Source of the DNA: Pseudomonas azerbaijanoccidentalis | GTDB taxonomy: Bacteria > Pseudomonadota > Gammaproteobacteria > Pseudomonadales > Pseudomonadaceae | Direction of reading: 5' to 3' | Assembly (NCBI RefSeq): GCF_019145495.1 | Contig: NZ_JAHSTU010000006.1 | Span: 305,636 to 369,635 of the forward strand | Length of the DNA stretch: 64,000 nucleotides | Shown here: piece by piece, positions 46,140-54,325 of the stretch | Layout of the letters: every line of letters begins with the position of its first letter | Numbering within the stretch: position 1 is the stretch's first letter | Notes under the pieces: model-generated | Told to the model about the DNA's origin: nothing | The model's database searches: none | The model's input: only the letters and a program-made list of their open reading frames with translations | Position numbers and translations under genes: made by a program

Positions 46140-47876
46140 ATGAAAGACACCATTCGCCAGCTGATCCAACAAGCCATCACCCAACTCGTCAACGAAGGTG
46201 TGTTGCCTGAAGGCCTGTCGCCGGCGATCCAGGTGGAAAACTCCCGCGACAAGAAGAACGGCGATTTCGCCAGCAACATCGCCATGATGCTGGCCAAGCC
46301 TGCCGGCATGAAGCCACGCGACCTGGCGGAAAAAATCATTGCCGCGCTGCCGGCTGACGAAAACGTCAGCAAGGCCGAAATCGCCGGCCCTGGCTTCCTG
46401 AACTTCTTCCAGAACACCGACGCCTTGGCCTCGCGTCTGGACGCGGCCCTGGCCGACGCCCATATCGGCGTGCGCAAGGCTGGCCCGGTGCAGCGCACCG
46501 TGGTCGACCTGTCGGCGCCGAACCTGGCCAAAGAGATGCACGTCGGCCACTTGCGCTCGACCATCATTGGCGACGGCGTAGCCCGCGTGCTCGAATTCCT
46601 TGGTGACACCGTGATCCGTCAGAACCACGTTGGCGACTGGGGTACCCAGTTCGGCATGCTGATGGCCTACCTGCAAGAAAACCCGATCACCAGCGATGAG
46701 CTGTCGGACCTTGAGAACTTCTACCGCGCCGCCAAGCAACGCTTCGACGAGTCCGAAGAGTTCGCCGACCGCGCCCGCGGCCTGGTGGTCAAGTTGCAGG
46801 CCGGTGATCCTGACTGCCTGGCGCTGTGGACCAAGTTCAAGGATATCTCGCTGTCCCACTGCCAGAAGATCTACGAACTGCTCAACGTCAAACTGACCAT
46901 GGCCGACGTGATGGGCGAAAGTGCCTATAACGACGACCTGATCAACGTGGTCAACGACCTCAAGGCCGCCGGCATGCTGGTCGAAAGCAACGGCGCCCAG
47001 TGCGTGTTCCTCGACGAGTTCAAGAACGCCGACGGCGACCCGCTGCCGGTGATCATCGTCAAGGCTGACGGCGGCTACCTCTACGCCACCACCGACCTGG
47101 CGGCCGTGCGCTACCGCAGCGGCACGCTCAAGGCTGACCGTGCGCTGTACTTCGTCGACCAGCGTCAGGCCCTGCACTTCCAGCAAGTGTTCGCCGTGGC
47201 CCGCAAGGCTGGCTTCGTGACCCATCCGATGGAAATGGAACACATGGGTTTCGGCACCATGAACGGCGCCGATGGCCGTCCGTTCAAGACCCGTGATGGC
47301 GGCACCGTGAAGCTGATCGACCTGCTGACCGAAGCCCAGGAACGCGCCTACACCCTGGTGAAAGACAAGAACCCTGAGCTGGCCGAAGGCGAGTTGCGCA
47401 ACATCGCCAAGGTGGTGGGCATTGGCGCGGTGAAATACGCCGACCTGTCCAAGCACCGCACCAGCGACTACAGCTTCAACTTCGACCTGATGCTCAACTT
47501 CGAAGGCAACACCGCGCCTTACCTGCTGTACGCCTACACCCGCGTGGCCGGCGTGTTCCGCAAGCTCGGCAAGGACTTCAGCGAAGTCGAAGGCCAAATC
47601 GTCCTCGAAGCCGCGCATGAGCATGAGCTGGCAGCGAAACTCGCGCAGTTCGGCGAAGTGCTGAACAACGTGTCCGAGAAAGGCACGCCGCACATCCTCT
47701 GCACCTACCTGTACGACGTCGCCGGCCTGTTCTCCAGCTTCTACGAGAACTGCCCGATCCTCGCCGCCGATACCCCGGAACAAATGCAGAGCCGTCTGCG
47801 CCTCGCCGCGCTGACCGGACGCACCCTCAAGCAAGGCCTGGAACTCTTGGGCCTGGAAACACTGGAGCGCATGTAA
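46140..47876 (+). CDS. argS: arginyl-tRNA synthetase
   Basis: 578 residues. N-terminal Add1 domain binding the tRNA D-loop (to about 110); HIGH variant HVGHLRST (about 135-142) after the family motif SAPNLAKEM; catalytic domain with the KMSKS position degenerate (KTRDGGT, about 383); C-terminal anticodon-binding DALR domain from about 460. It charges tRNA-Arg. GAGA precedes the ATG. Confidence 0.97.
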   Translation: MKDTIRQLIQQAITQLVNEGVLPEGLSPAIQVENSRDKKNGDFASNIAMMLAKPAGMKPRDLAEKIIAALPADENVSKAEIAGPGFLNFFQNTDALASRLDAALADAHIGVRKAGPVQRTVVDLSAPNLAKEMHVGHLRSTIIGDGVARVLEFLGDTVIRQNHVGDWGTQFGMLMAYLQENPITSDELSDLENFYRAAKQRFDESEEFADRARGLVVKLQAGDPDCLALWTKFKDISLSHCQKIYELLNVKLTMADVMGESAYNDDLINVVNDLKAAGMLVESNGAQCVFLDEFKNADGDPLPVIIVKADGGYLYATTDLAAVRYRSGTLKADRALYFVDQRQALHFQQVFAVARKAGFVTHPMEMEHMGFGTMNGADGRPFKTRDGGTVKLIDLLTEAQERAYTLVKDKNPELAEGELRNIAKVVGIGAVKYADLSKHRTSDYSFNFDLMLNFEGNTAPYLLYAYTRVAGVFRKLGKDFSEVEGQIVLEAAHEHELAAKLAQFGEVLNNVSEKGTPHILCTYLYDVAGLFSSFYENCPILAADTPEQMQSRLRLAALTGRTLKQGLELLGLETLERM

Positions 47877-47877
47877 G

Positions 47878-48588
47878 TTGGCTGCCAAGAAAAAACCTGC
47901 ACCCAAGCGTGGCGCCAGCCGTTATCAAGCTCCAGCGAAGCAACCGATCCCGGGTTGGCTGTGGATGGCCATCGGCCTGACCGTCGGCGCATTCATCGTG
48001 TTCCTGATGAAACTGGAGCCGGGCAAGGGCAGCGATACGGTCAAGCGTGAAAAGGTCGAGCAGCAACAGAAAGCCACCAAGATCGCCGAAGCCAACAAGA
48101 CCCCGCCGAGCCCGACGCAACCGGTGAAGCCGAAGTACGACTTCTACACCCTGCTGCCGGAGTCGGAAGTCATCGTGCCGCCGGATGCCGTGCCGGAGAA
48201 AACCCTGCCGACGCCGCAAGTGCCGGCCATTCCGACCACGCCGGTAACCCCGGCCGAAGCCGCGAAAATCGACACCGCCCGCGCCCAGGCAGCCCTGGCT
48301 GGCATTACGCCGCCGCCAGCGCCGCCCGTCACCAAGGCAGCACCGGTGACCAAGTTCTTCCTCCAGGCCGGTTCGTTCCGTAAAGAGACCGATGCTGACA
48401 AGGTTCGCGCGCAGATCATTCTGCTCGGCCAGGCGGTGGCGGTTGAATCGGGCACGGTGAAAGACGAAACGTGGTATCGCGTTTTGGTCGGACCGTTCAG
48501 CAACCGCGAGCAACTGACTACCGCACAGAAACAACTGGCGGGCGCCGGTTTCAGCAACCTGTTGTTACAACAACGCCAGAGCCGCTGA
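47878..48588 (+). CDS. SPOR-domain membrane protein
   Basis: 236 residues from TTG 47878, one base after the argS stop, with GGAG about a dozen bases ahead; no ATG or GTG fits the conserved start AAKKKPAPKRGASRYQAP. A basic cytoplasmic tail, one membrane helix (about 30-48), a Pro-rich periplasmic linker and a C-terminal SPOR domain (FLQAGSFRKE...WYRVLVGPF, about 158-232). It probably binds septal peptidoglycan during division; FtsN is the closest functional analogue. It is coupled to argS in Pseudomonas. Confidence 0.9.
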   Translation: MAAKKKPAPKRGASRYQAPAKQPIPGWLWMAIGLTVGAFIVFLMKLEPGKGSDTVKREKVEQQQKATKIAEANKTPPSPTQPVKPKYDFYTLLPESEVIVPPDAVPEKTLPTPQVPAIPTTPVTPAEAAKIDTARAQAALAGITPPPAPPVTKAAPVTKFFLQAGSFRKETDADKVRAQIILLGQAVAVESGTVKDETWYRVLVGPFSNREQLTTAQKQLAGAGFSNLLLQQRQSR

Positions 48589-48628
48589 TCAACCGCTGAA
48601 ACAGCTCCCACAGGGAACACAAAACCCT

Positions 48629-48731
48629 GTAGGAGCTGCCGCAGGCTGCGATCTTTTCAAGCCTTGCACGGCATTCATCTTCCCGGCATAAAGAGCGAGA
48701 TCAAAAGATCGCAGCCTTCGGCAGCTCCTAC
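48629..48731. repeat. REP-like inverted repeat (family B)
   Basis: GTAGGAGCTGCCGCAGGCTGCGATCTTTT at the left and GATCAAAAGATCGCAGCCTTCGGCAGCTCCTAC at the right, about 45 bases apart. It separates the SPOR gene from hslVU. Confidence 0.88.
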
Positions 48732-48767
48732 GCACCTCGCACCACTCGTCCCCTCTCCCGACCTACA

Positions 48768-48795
48768 GTTGAAATCCACTCCACCACCCCCATAT
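48768..48795 (+). promoter_or_regulatory. sigma-32 (heat-shock) promoter of hslVU
   Basis: GTTGAAA, 13 bases, CCCCATAT: close to the RpoH consensus CTTGAAA-N13-CCCCATnT. It ends 46 bases before the hslV TTG, so transcription would begin near 48802. Confidence 0.78.
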
Positions 48796-48841
48796 GAATG
48801 GGCATAAGGCATTTTCGCCCCGCTGCGTGGAGACTCTTCCC

Positions 48842-49372
48842 TTGACCACCATCGTTTCAGTTCGCCGCCACGGCAAAGTCGTCATGGGCGGCGACGGCCA
48901 GGTTTCACTTGGCAACACCGTGATGAAAGGTAACGCGAAAAAAGTTCGTCGCCTGTATCACGGCCAGGTCATCGCCGGTTTTGCCGGTGCCACCGCTGAC
49001 GCCTTTACCCTCTTCGAACGCTTCGAAGGCCAGCTGGAAAAACACCAGGGCCATCTGGTTCGTGCCGCGGTCGAGCTCGCCAAAGAATGGCGCACCGACC
49101 GTTCCCTGAGCCGCCTCGAAGCCATGCTCGCCGTCGCCAACAAAGACGCTTCCCTGATCATCACCGGCAACGGCGATGTGGTTGAACCTGAAGACGGTTT
49201 GATCGCCATGGGTTCCGGTGGTGCTTACGCTCAAGCCGCTGCCAGCGCATTGCTGAAAAAGACCGATCTGTCGGCCCGTGAAATCGTCGAAACCGCCCTC
49301 GGCATTGCCGGCGACATCTGTGTATTCACCAACCACACCCAGACCATTGAGGAGCAGGACTGCGCCGAGTAA
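48842..49372 (+). CDS. hslV: ATP-dependent protease subunit HslV
   Basis: 176 residues from TTG 48842 with GGAG about ten bases ahead. This start is required because removal of the first residue must expose the catalytic Thr (TTIVSVRRHGKVV). An ATG at 48794 would add 16 residues and lies within the promoter -10 box, so it is rejected. The Ntn-hydrolase fold carries GGDGQV and GSGGAYAQAAA. It forms the proteolytic double ring driven by HslU. Confidence 0.95.
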   Translation: MTTIVSVRRHGKVVMGGDGQVSLGNTVMKGNAKKVRRLYHGQVIAGFAGATADAFTLFERFEGQLEKHQGHLVRAAVELAKEWRTDRSLSRLEAMLAVANKDASLIITGNGDVVEPEDGLIAMGSGGAYAQAAASALLKKTDLSAREIVETALGIAGDICVFTNHTQTIEEQDCAE

Positions 49373-49426
49373 GCCTTTTTCGGCCCCGTGCCACGGCTCA
49401 TTCTTGCTTGAGGTCCTTTAAATACT

Positions 49427-50764
49427 ATGTCCATGACTCCCCGTGAAATCGTCCACGAACTCAACCGCCACATCATCGGCCAGGACGATGCCAAGCGCGC
49501 CGTCGCCATTGCCCTGCGCAATCGCTGGCGCCGTATGCAGCTGCCGGAAGAGCTGCGCGTTGAAGTGACACCAAAGAACATCTTGATGATCGGCCCGACC
49601 GGCGTCGGTAAAACCGAGATCGCCCGTCGCCTGGCGAAACTGGCCAACGCACCGTTCATCAAGGTCGAAGCGACCAAATTCACCGAAGTCGGCTACGTTG
49701 GCCGCGATGTCGAATCGATCATTCGTGACCTCGCCGATGCCGCGATCAAACTGCTGCGCGAACAGGAAATCGTCAAAGTCCGCCATCGCGCCGAAGACGC
49801 TGCCGAAGAGCGCATCCTCGATGCACTGTTGCCACCGGCGCGCATGGGCTTCAGCAACGACGACGCCCCGACTGCCGATTCCAACACCCGCCAGCTGTTC
49901 CGCAAGCGCCTGCGCGAAGGTCAGCTGGATGACAAGGAGATCGAGATCGAAGTCGCCGAAATGGCTGGCGTCGATATCTCCGCGCCACCGGGCATGGAAG
50001 AAATGACCAACCAGCTGCAAAGCCTGTTTGCCAACATGGGCAAGGGCAAAAAGAAGGCCCGCAAGCTCAAGGTCAAAGAAGCGCTGAAACTGGTGCGTGA
50101 CGAAGAAGCCAGCCGCCTGGTCAACGATGAAGAGTTGAAGGCCAAGGCCCTGGAAGCGGTCGAGCAGCACGGTATCGTGTTCATCGACGAAATCGACAAA
50201 GTTGCCAAGCGCGGCAATTCCGGCGGCGTCGACGTGTCCCGCGAAGGCGTGCAGCGCGACCTGCTGCCGCTGATCGAAGGCTGCACCGTCAACACCAAGC
50301 TGGGCATGGTCAAGACCGACCACATCCTGTTCATTGCCTCCGGTGCGTTCCACCTGAGCAAGCCGAGCGATCTGGTGCCTGAGCTGCAAGGTCGCCTGCC
50401 AATCCGTGTCGAACTCAAGGCCCTGTCGCCGGAAGATTTCGAGCGCATCCTCAGCGAGCCGCATGCTTCGCTCACCGAGCAATATTGCGCACTGCTGAAA
50501 ACCGAAGGCCTGGGCATCGAGTTCCAGCCGAGCGGCATCAAGCGCATCGCCGAGATCGCCTGGCAGGTCAACGAGAAAACCGAAAACATCGGTGCCCGCC
50601 GCCTGCATACGCTGCTCGAACGCCTGCTTGAAGAGGTGTCGTTCAGTGCAGGTGACCTGGCCAGCAGCCACGACGGCAAGGTCATCCAGATCGACGCCGA
50701 CTACGTCAACAGCCACCTCGGTGAATTGGCGCAGAACGAAGACCTGTCCCGTTATATCCTGTAG
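49427..50764 (+). CDS. hslU: HslU, ATPase subunit of the HslVU protease
   Basis: 445 residues. AAA+ unfoldase with Walker A GPTGVGKTEIARRLA (about 57-71), intermediate domain (about 110-240), Walker B IVFIDEIDK (about 252) and sensor motifs; C-terminus ends in the Leu that activates HslV (LSRYIL). It is 54 bases after hslV and shares its heat-shock promoter. Confidence 0.97.
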   Translation: MSMTPREIVHELNRHIIGQDDAKRAVAIALRNRWRRMQLPEELRVEVTPKNILMIGPTGVGKTEIARRLAKLANAPFIKVEATKFTEVGYVGRDVESIIRDLADAAIKLLREQEIVKVRHRAEDAAEERILDALLPPARMGFSNDDAPTADSNTRQLFRKRLREGQLDDKEIEIEVAEMAGVDISAPPGMEEMTNQLQSLFANMGKGKKKARKLKVKEALKLVRDEEASRLVNDEELKAKALEAVEQHGIVFIDEIDKVAKRGNSGGVDVSREGVQRDLLPLIEGCTVNTKLGMVKTDHILFIASGAFHLSKPSDLVPELQGRLPIRVELKALSPEDFERILSEPHASLTEQYCALLKTEGLGIEFQPSGIKRIAEIAWQVNEKTENIGARRLHTLLERLLEEVSFSAGDLASSHDGKVIQIDADYVNSHLGELAQNEDLSRYIL

Positions 50765-50796
50765 GTCACCTACTCTCCTGTGAGAACGAAACACTT

Positions 50797-50877
50797 GTAG
50801 GAGCTGCCGCAGGCTGCGATCTTTTGATCTGGTTTTTGAAGCAAGATCATATGATCGCAGCCTGCGGCAGCTCCTAC
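50797..50877. repeat. REP-like inverted repeat (family B)
   Basis: GTAGGAGCTGCCGCAGGCTGCGATC and its perfect 25-base inverse GATCGCAGCCTGCGGCAGCTCCTAC around an AT-rich centre with TGATC/GATCA. It lies between hslU and the DUF971 gene and can fold into a long hairpin that may end the hslVU message. Confidence 0.9.
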
Positions 50878-50907
50878 AGATCGTTCCACATAGACGGACG
50901 ACCAGCC

Positions 50908-51285
50908 ATGACCCAACTCCCCACCGACATCAAACTGCACAAAGCCTCGAAAACCCTGACGCTCAAATACGCGTCCGGCGAGGAATACACCCTGCCCGCC
51001 GAATTCTTGCGCGTGCACTCTCCTTCCGCCGAGGTCCAGGGCCACGGCAAACCCATCCTGCAATTTGGCAAGATCAACGTAGGACTGAGCCAGGTAGAAC
51101 CGGCCGGTCAGTACGCACTGAAATTGACCTTCGACGACGGCCACGACAGCGGCTTGTTCACCTGGGAATATCTGTACGAGCTGGGGCGACGTTATGACGC
51201 ACTCTGGGAAGATTATCTTGCCGAGCTCAAAGCCGCCGGAAAAACCCGCGACCCCAACGAGTCTGTCGTCAAGCTGATGCTCTAG
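50908..51285 (+). CDS. DUF971 protein (gamma-butyrobetaine hydroxylase-like N-terminal domain)
   Basis: 125 residues from ATG 50908; the longer frame starts within the repeat upstream. The single domain (about 8-105) matches the small zinc-binding N-terminal module of butyrobetaine hydroxylases, with the pattern LPAEFLRVHSPSAEVQGHG and WEYLYELG. It is conserved next to hslU and phaC1 in Pseudomonas. Stand-alone function is unknown; a link to iron-sulfur proteins has been suggested for the family. Confidence 0.88.
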   Translation: MTQLPTDIKLHKASKTLTLKYASGEEYTLPAEFLRVHSPSAEVQGHGKPILQFGKINVGLSQVEPAGQYALKLTFDDGHDSGLFTWEYLYELGRRYDALWEDYLAELKAAGKTRDPNESVVKLML

Positions 51286-51402
51286 CCTGAGCCTCTTGCT
51301 CTTTAGAGGGCATTTTCTAATTTCATCTGTTTGAATGCTCCGCTTCAGGGTCGGCGTTTGGCCTGCTTGCGAAAAAAATTAAACTCGGGTAACCAATGGA
51401 GC

Positions 51403-51418
51403 TGGCAAGTTCCCTGCA
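51403..51418 (+). promoter_or_regulatory. sigma-54-type promoter candidate of phaC1
   Basis: TGGCAAGTTCCCTGCA has the invariant GG, ten bases, GC layout of RpoN promoters, about 127 bases ahead of the phaC1 ATG. RpoN involvement in Pseudomonas PHA synthesis has been reported, so the site is plausible, but the -12 box lacks the usual TTGCA. Confidence 0.4.
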
Positions 51419-51544
51419 GTGCTCTCTGCGAAATAAAAAGCAGCGATGCAGTATTAACGGTCACCCGAGCAGTAGTACCTGGCATTGGCTGTGTGACTAC
51501 ACAGCAGGCCCCGGTACTCGTCTCAGGACAATGGAGCGTCGTAG

Positions 51545-53227
51545 ATGAGTAACAAGAATAACGATGACTTGAAGTATCAGGCCTCGGAAAACACCTTGGG
51601 ACTGAATCCTGTCGTTGGGCTGCGTGGAAAGGATCTACTGGCTTCTGCTCGAATGGTGCTCAGGCAGGCCATCAAGCAACCGGTGCACAGCGCCAAGCAT
51701 GTTGCGCATTTCGGCCTTGAACTCAAAAACGTGCTGTTCGGTAAATCCGAGCTGCAACCGACCAGCGATGACCGTCGTTTCGCGGACCCGGCCTGGAGCC
51801 AGAACCCGCTCTATAAACGTTATTTGCAAACTTATCTGGCGTGGCGCAAGGAACTCCACGACTGGATCGACGACAGCAACCTCGCGCCCAAGGACGTCGC
51901 CCGCGGGCACTTCGTGATCAACCTGATGACTGAAGCGTTTGCCCCGACCAACACGGCGGCCAACCCGGCGGCAGTCAAACGCTTTTTCGAAACCGGCGGC
52001 AAAAGCCTGCTCGACGGTCTCTCGCACCTGGCCAAGGACATGGTGCACAACGGCGGCATGCCGAGCCAGGTCAACATGGGCGCATTCGAGGTCGGCAAGA
52101 GCCTGGGCGTGACCGAGGGCGCGGTAGTCTTCCGCAACGATGTGCTGGAACTGATCCAGTACAAGCCGATCACCGAACAGGTCCACGAGCGCCCTTTGCT
52201 GGTGGTGCCGCCGCAGATCAACAAGTTCTACGTTTTCGACCTGAGCCCCGACAAGAGCCTGGCGCGGTTCTGCCTGCGCAACAATGTGCAGACCTTCATC
52301 GTCAGCTGGCGCAACCCGACCAAGGAGCAGCGCGAGTGGGGCCTGTCGACCTACATCGAGGCGCTTAAGGAAGTGGTCGACGTGGTCACCGCCATCACCG
52401 GCAGCAAAGACGTGAACATGCTCGGTGCGTGCTCCGGCGGCATCACCTGCACCGCACTGCTGGGCCACTACGCCGCGATCGGCGAAAACAAGGTCAACGC
52501 CCTGACCCTGCTGGTGAGCGTGCTGGACACCACCCTGGACAGCGATGTCGCCCTGTTCGTCGACGAGCAAACCCTTGAAACCGCCAAGCGCCATTCGTAT
52601 CAGGCCGGTGTGCTGGAAGGCCGCGACATGGCGAAAGTTTTCGCCTGGATGCGCCCAAACGACCTGATCTGGAACTACTGGGTCAACAACTACCTGCTGG
52701 GTAACGAGCCTCCGGTTTTCGACATCCTGTTCTGGAACAACGACACCACGCGGTTGCCCGCAGCGTTCCACGGCGACCTGATCGAGATGTTCAAAAACAA
52801 TCCATTGATCCGTTCCAATGCACTGGAAGTGTGCGGTACGCCGATCGACCTGAAGCAGGTCACGGCGGACATCTTTTCCCTGGCCGGCACCAACGATCAC
52901 ATCACGCCATGGAAGTCCTGCTACAAGTCGGCGCAACTGTTCGGCGGCAACGTTGAATTCGTGCTGTCCAGCAGCGGGCACATCCAGAGCATCCTGAACC
53001 CGCCGGGCAACCCGAAATCGCGCTACATGACCAGCACTGAAAAAATGGCGACCAGCGCCGAGGAGTGGCAAGAGAACTCCACCAAGCACACCGACTCCTG
53101 GTGGCTGCACTGGCAGGCCTGGCAAGCCCAGCGTTCTGGTGAAATGAAGAAGGCCCCGGCAAAACTGGGCAACAAGGCTTATCCGGCGGGCGAAGCGGCA
53201 CCGGGCACGTATGTACATGAGCGGTAA
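51545..53227 (+). CDS. phaC1: class II PHA synthase 1
   Basis: 560 residues, alpha/beta-hydrolase fold. The lipase-box-like motif GACSGG places the nucleophile at Cys296; catalytic Asp is in the GTNDHITPW region (about 450-458) and His in SSSGHIQSIL (about 478-487). It polymerises (R)-3-hydroxyacyl-CoA of medium chain length into storage granules. First gene of the phaC1ZC2D cluster; a REP-like hairpin follows it. Confidence 0.97.
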   Translation: MSNKNNDDLKYQASENTLGLNPVVGLRGKDLLASARMVLRQAIKQPVHSAKHVAHFGLELKNVLFGKSELQPTSDDRRFADPAWSQNPLYKRYLQTYLAWRKELHDWIDDSNLAPKDVARGHFVINLMTEAFAPTNTAANPAAVKRFFETGGKSLLDGLSHLAKDMVHNGGMPSQVNMGAFEVGKSLGVTEGAVVFRNDVLELIQYKPITEQVHERPLLVVPPQINKFYVFDLSPDKSLARFCLRNNVQTFIVSWRNPTKEQREWGLSTYIEALKEVVDVVTAITGSKDVNMLGACSGGITCTALLGHYAAIGENKVNALTLLVSVLDTTLDSDVALFVDEQTLETAKRHSYQAGVLEGRDMAKVFAWMRPNDLIWNYWVNNYLLGNEPPVFDILFWNNDTTRLPAAFHGDLIEMFKNNPLIRSNALEVCGTPIDLKQVTADIFSLAGTNDHITPWKSCYKSAQLFGGNVEFVLSSSGHIQSILNPPGNPKSRYMTSTEKMATSAEEWQENSTKHTDSWWLHWQAWQAQRSGEMKKAPAKLGNKAYPAGEAAPGTYVHER

Positions 53228-53248
53228 CTGACACACTCCGCGCTCCCT

Positions 53249-53318
53249 GTAGGAGATGCCGCAGGCTGCGATCTTTTAATGACCCGATCAAAAGATCGCA
53301 GCCTGCGGCAGCTCCTAC
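53249..53318. repeat. REP-like inverted repeat (family B) between phaC1 and phaZ
   Basis: GTAGGAGATGCCGCAGGCTGCGATCTTTT and AAAAGATCGCAGCCTGCGGCAGCTCCTAC, separated by about 12 bases. It forms a strong hairpin 21 bases after the phaC1 stop and may lower read-through into phaZ. Confidence 0.9.
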
Positions 53319-53355
53319 AGGGGCAGGGGATGAATTCATAAACAGGGCCAGAAGC

Positions 53356-54210
53356 ATGCCGCAACCGTTCATATTCCGTACTGTCGACCTGGATGGCCAG
53401 ACCCTCCGCACGGCGGTACGCCCCGGCAAGCCTCACTTGACGCCCTTGCTGATTTTCAATGGCATCGGCGCCAACCTTGAGCTGGTGTTTCCGTTCGTCG
53501 CGGCACTGGATCCGGACCTGGAAGTCATCGCGTTCGACGTCCCCGGTGTCGGTGGATCGTCGACGCCGAACCGGCCTTATCGTTTTCCGGGCCTGGCCAA
53601 ACTCACCGCGCGGATGCTCGATTATCTCGACTACGGGCAAGTCAACGTGATCGGCGTGTCCTGGGGTGGCGCACTGGCGCAGCAGTTCGCTTACGACTAT
53701 CCGGAACGCTGCAAAAAACTGGTGCTGGCAGCCACGGCGGCAGGCGCGGTGATGGTACCGGGCAAGCCCAAGGTGCTGTGGATGATGGCCAGCCCGCGGC
53801 GCTACATCCAGCCTTCACACGTGATCCGTATTGCCCCGATGATCTACGGCGGCTCGTTCCGTCGCGACCCGACGCTGGCCGCCAGCCACGCTGCGAAAGT
53901 GCGGTCGGCGGGCAAGCTCGGTTACTACTGGCAGCTGTTCGCCGGCCTCGGCTGGACGAGCATTCACTGGCTGCACAAGATCCATCAGCCAACGCTGGTG
54001 CTGGCAGGCGATGACGATCCGCTGATCCCGCTGGTCAACATGCGTTTGCTGGCATGGCGAATTCCCAACGCCCAGTTGCACATCATCGATGACGGGCATT
54101 TGTTCCTGATTACCCGGGCCGAAGCGGTGGCGCCGATCATCATGAAGTTCCTCGAAGAAGAACGTCAGCGCGCCGTGATGCATCCGCATCCGGCGCCATT
54201 GGGCGGTTAA
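53356..54210 (+). CDS. phaZ: intracellular medium-chain PHA depolymerase
   Basis: 284 residues, alpha/beta-hydrolase without signal peptide. The lipase box GVSWGGA puts the nucleophile at Ser102; Asp is in LAGDDDPLIPL (about 221) and His in DDGHLFL (about 248). It degrades stored PHA to hydroxy acids. It lies between the two synthase genes as in other medium-chain PHA producers. Confidence 0.95.
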   Translation: MPQPFIFRTVDLDGQTLRTAVRPGKPHLTPLLIFNGIGANLELVFPFVAALDPDLEVIAFDVPGVGGSSTPNRPYRFPGLAKLTARMLDYLDYGQVNVIGVSWGGALAQQFAYDYPERCKKLVLAATAAGAVMVPGKPKVLWMMASPRRYIQPSHVIRIAPMIYGGSFRRDPTLAASHAAKVRSAGKLGYYWQLFAGLGWTSIHWLHKIHQPTLVLAGDDDPLIPLVNMRLLAWRIPNAQLHIIDDGHLFLITRAEAVAPIIMKFLEEERQRAVMHPHPAPLGG

Positions 54211-54325
54211 ATCCGTCCATTGTCGGTCGGCAGGACGCCGCGCCGCGCAACAACCCGTTACAGCGTCTATGGTGTTCTGGTTCGGTGTGTTTGTTTTTGG
54301 CCTGAAGACGAAGGAGTGTTGACTG

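Noticed and set aside
45507..47906. A long minus-strand frame opposite priA and argS
   Set aside because: It spans two real genes and their intergenic repeat on the other strand; its composition (His/Gly/Val-rich) is that of an antisense shadow.
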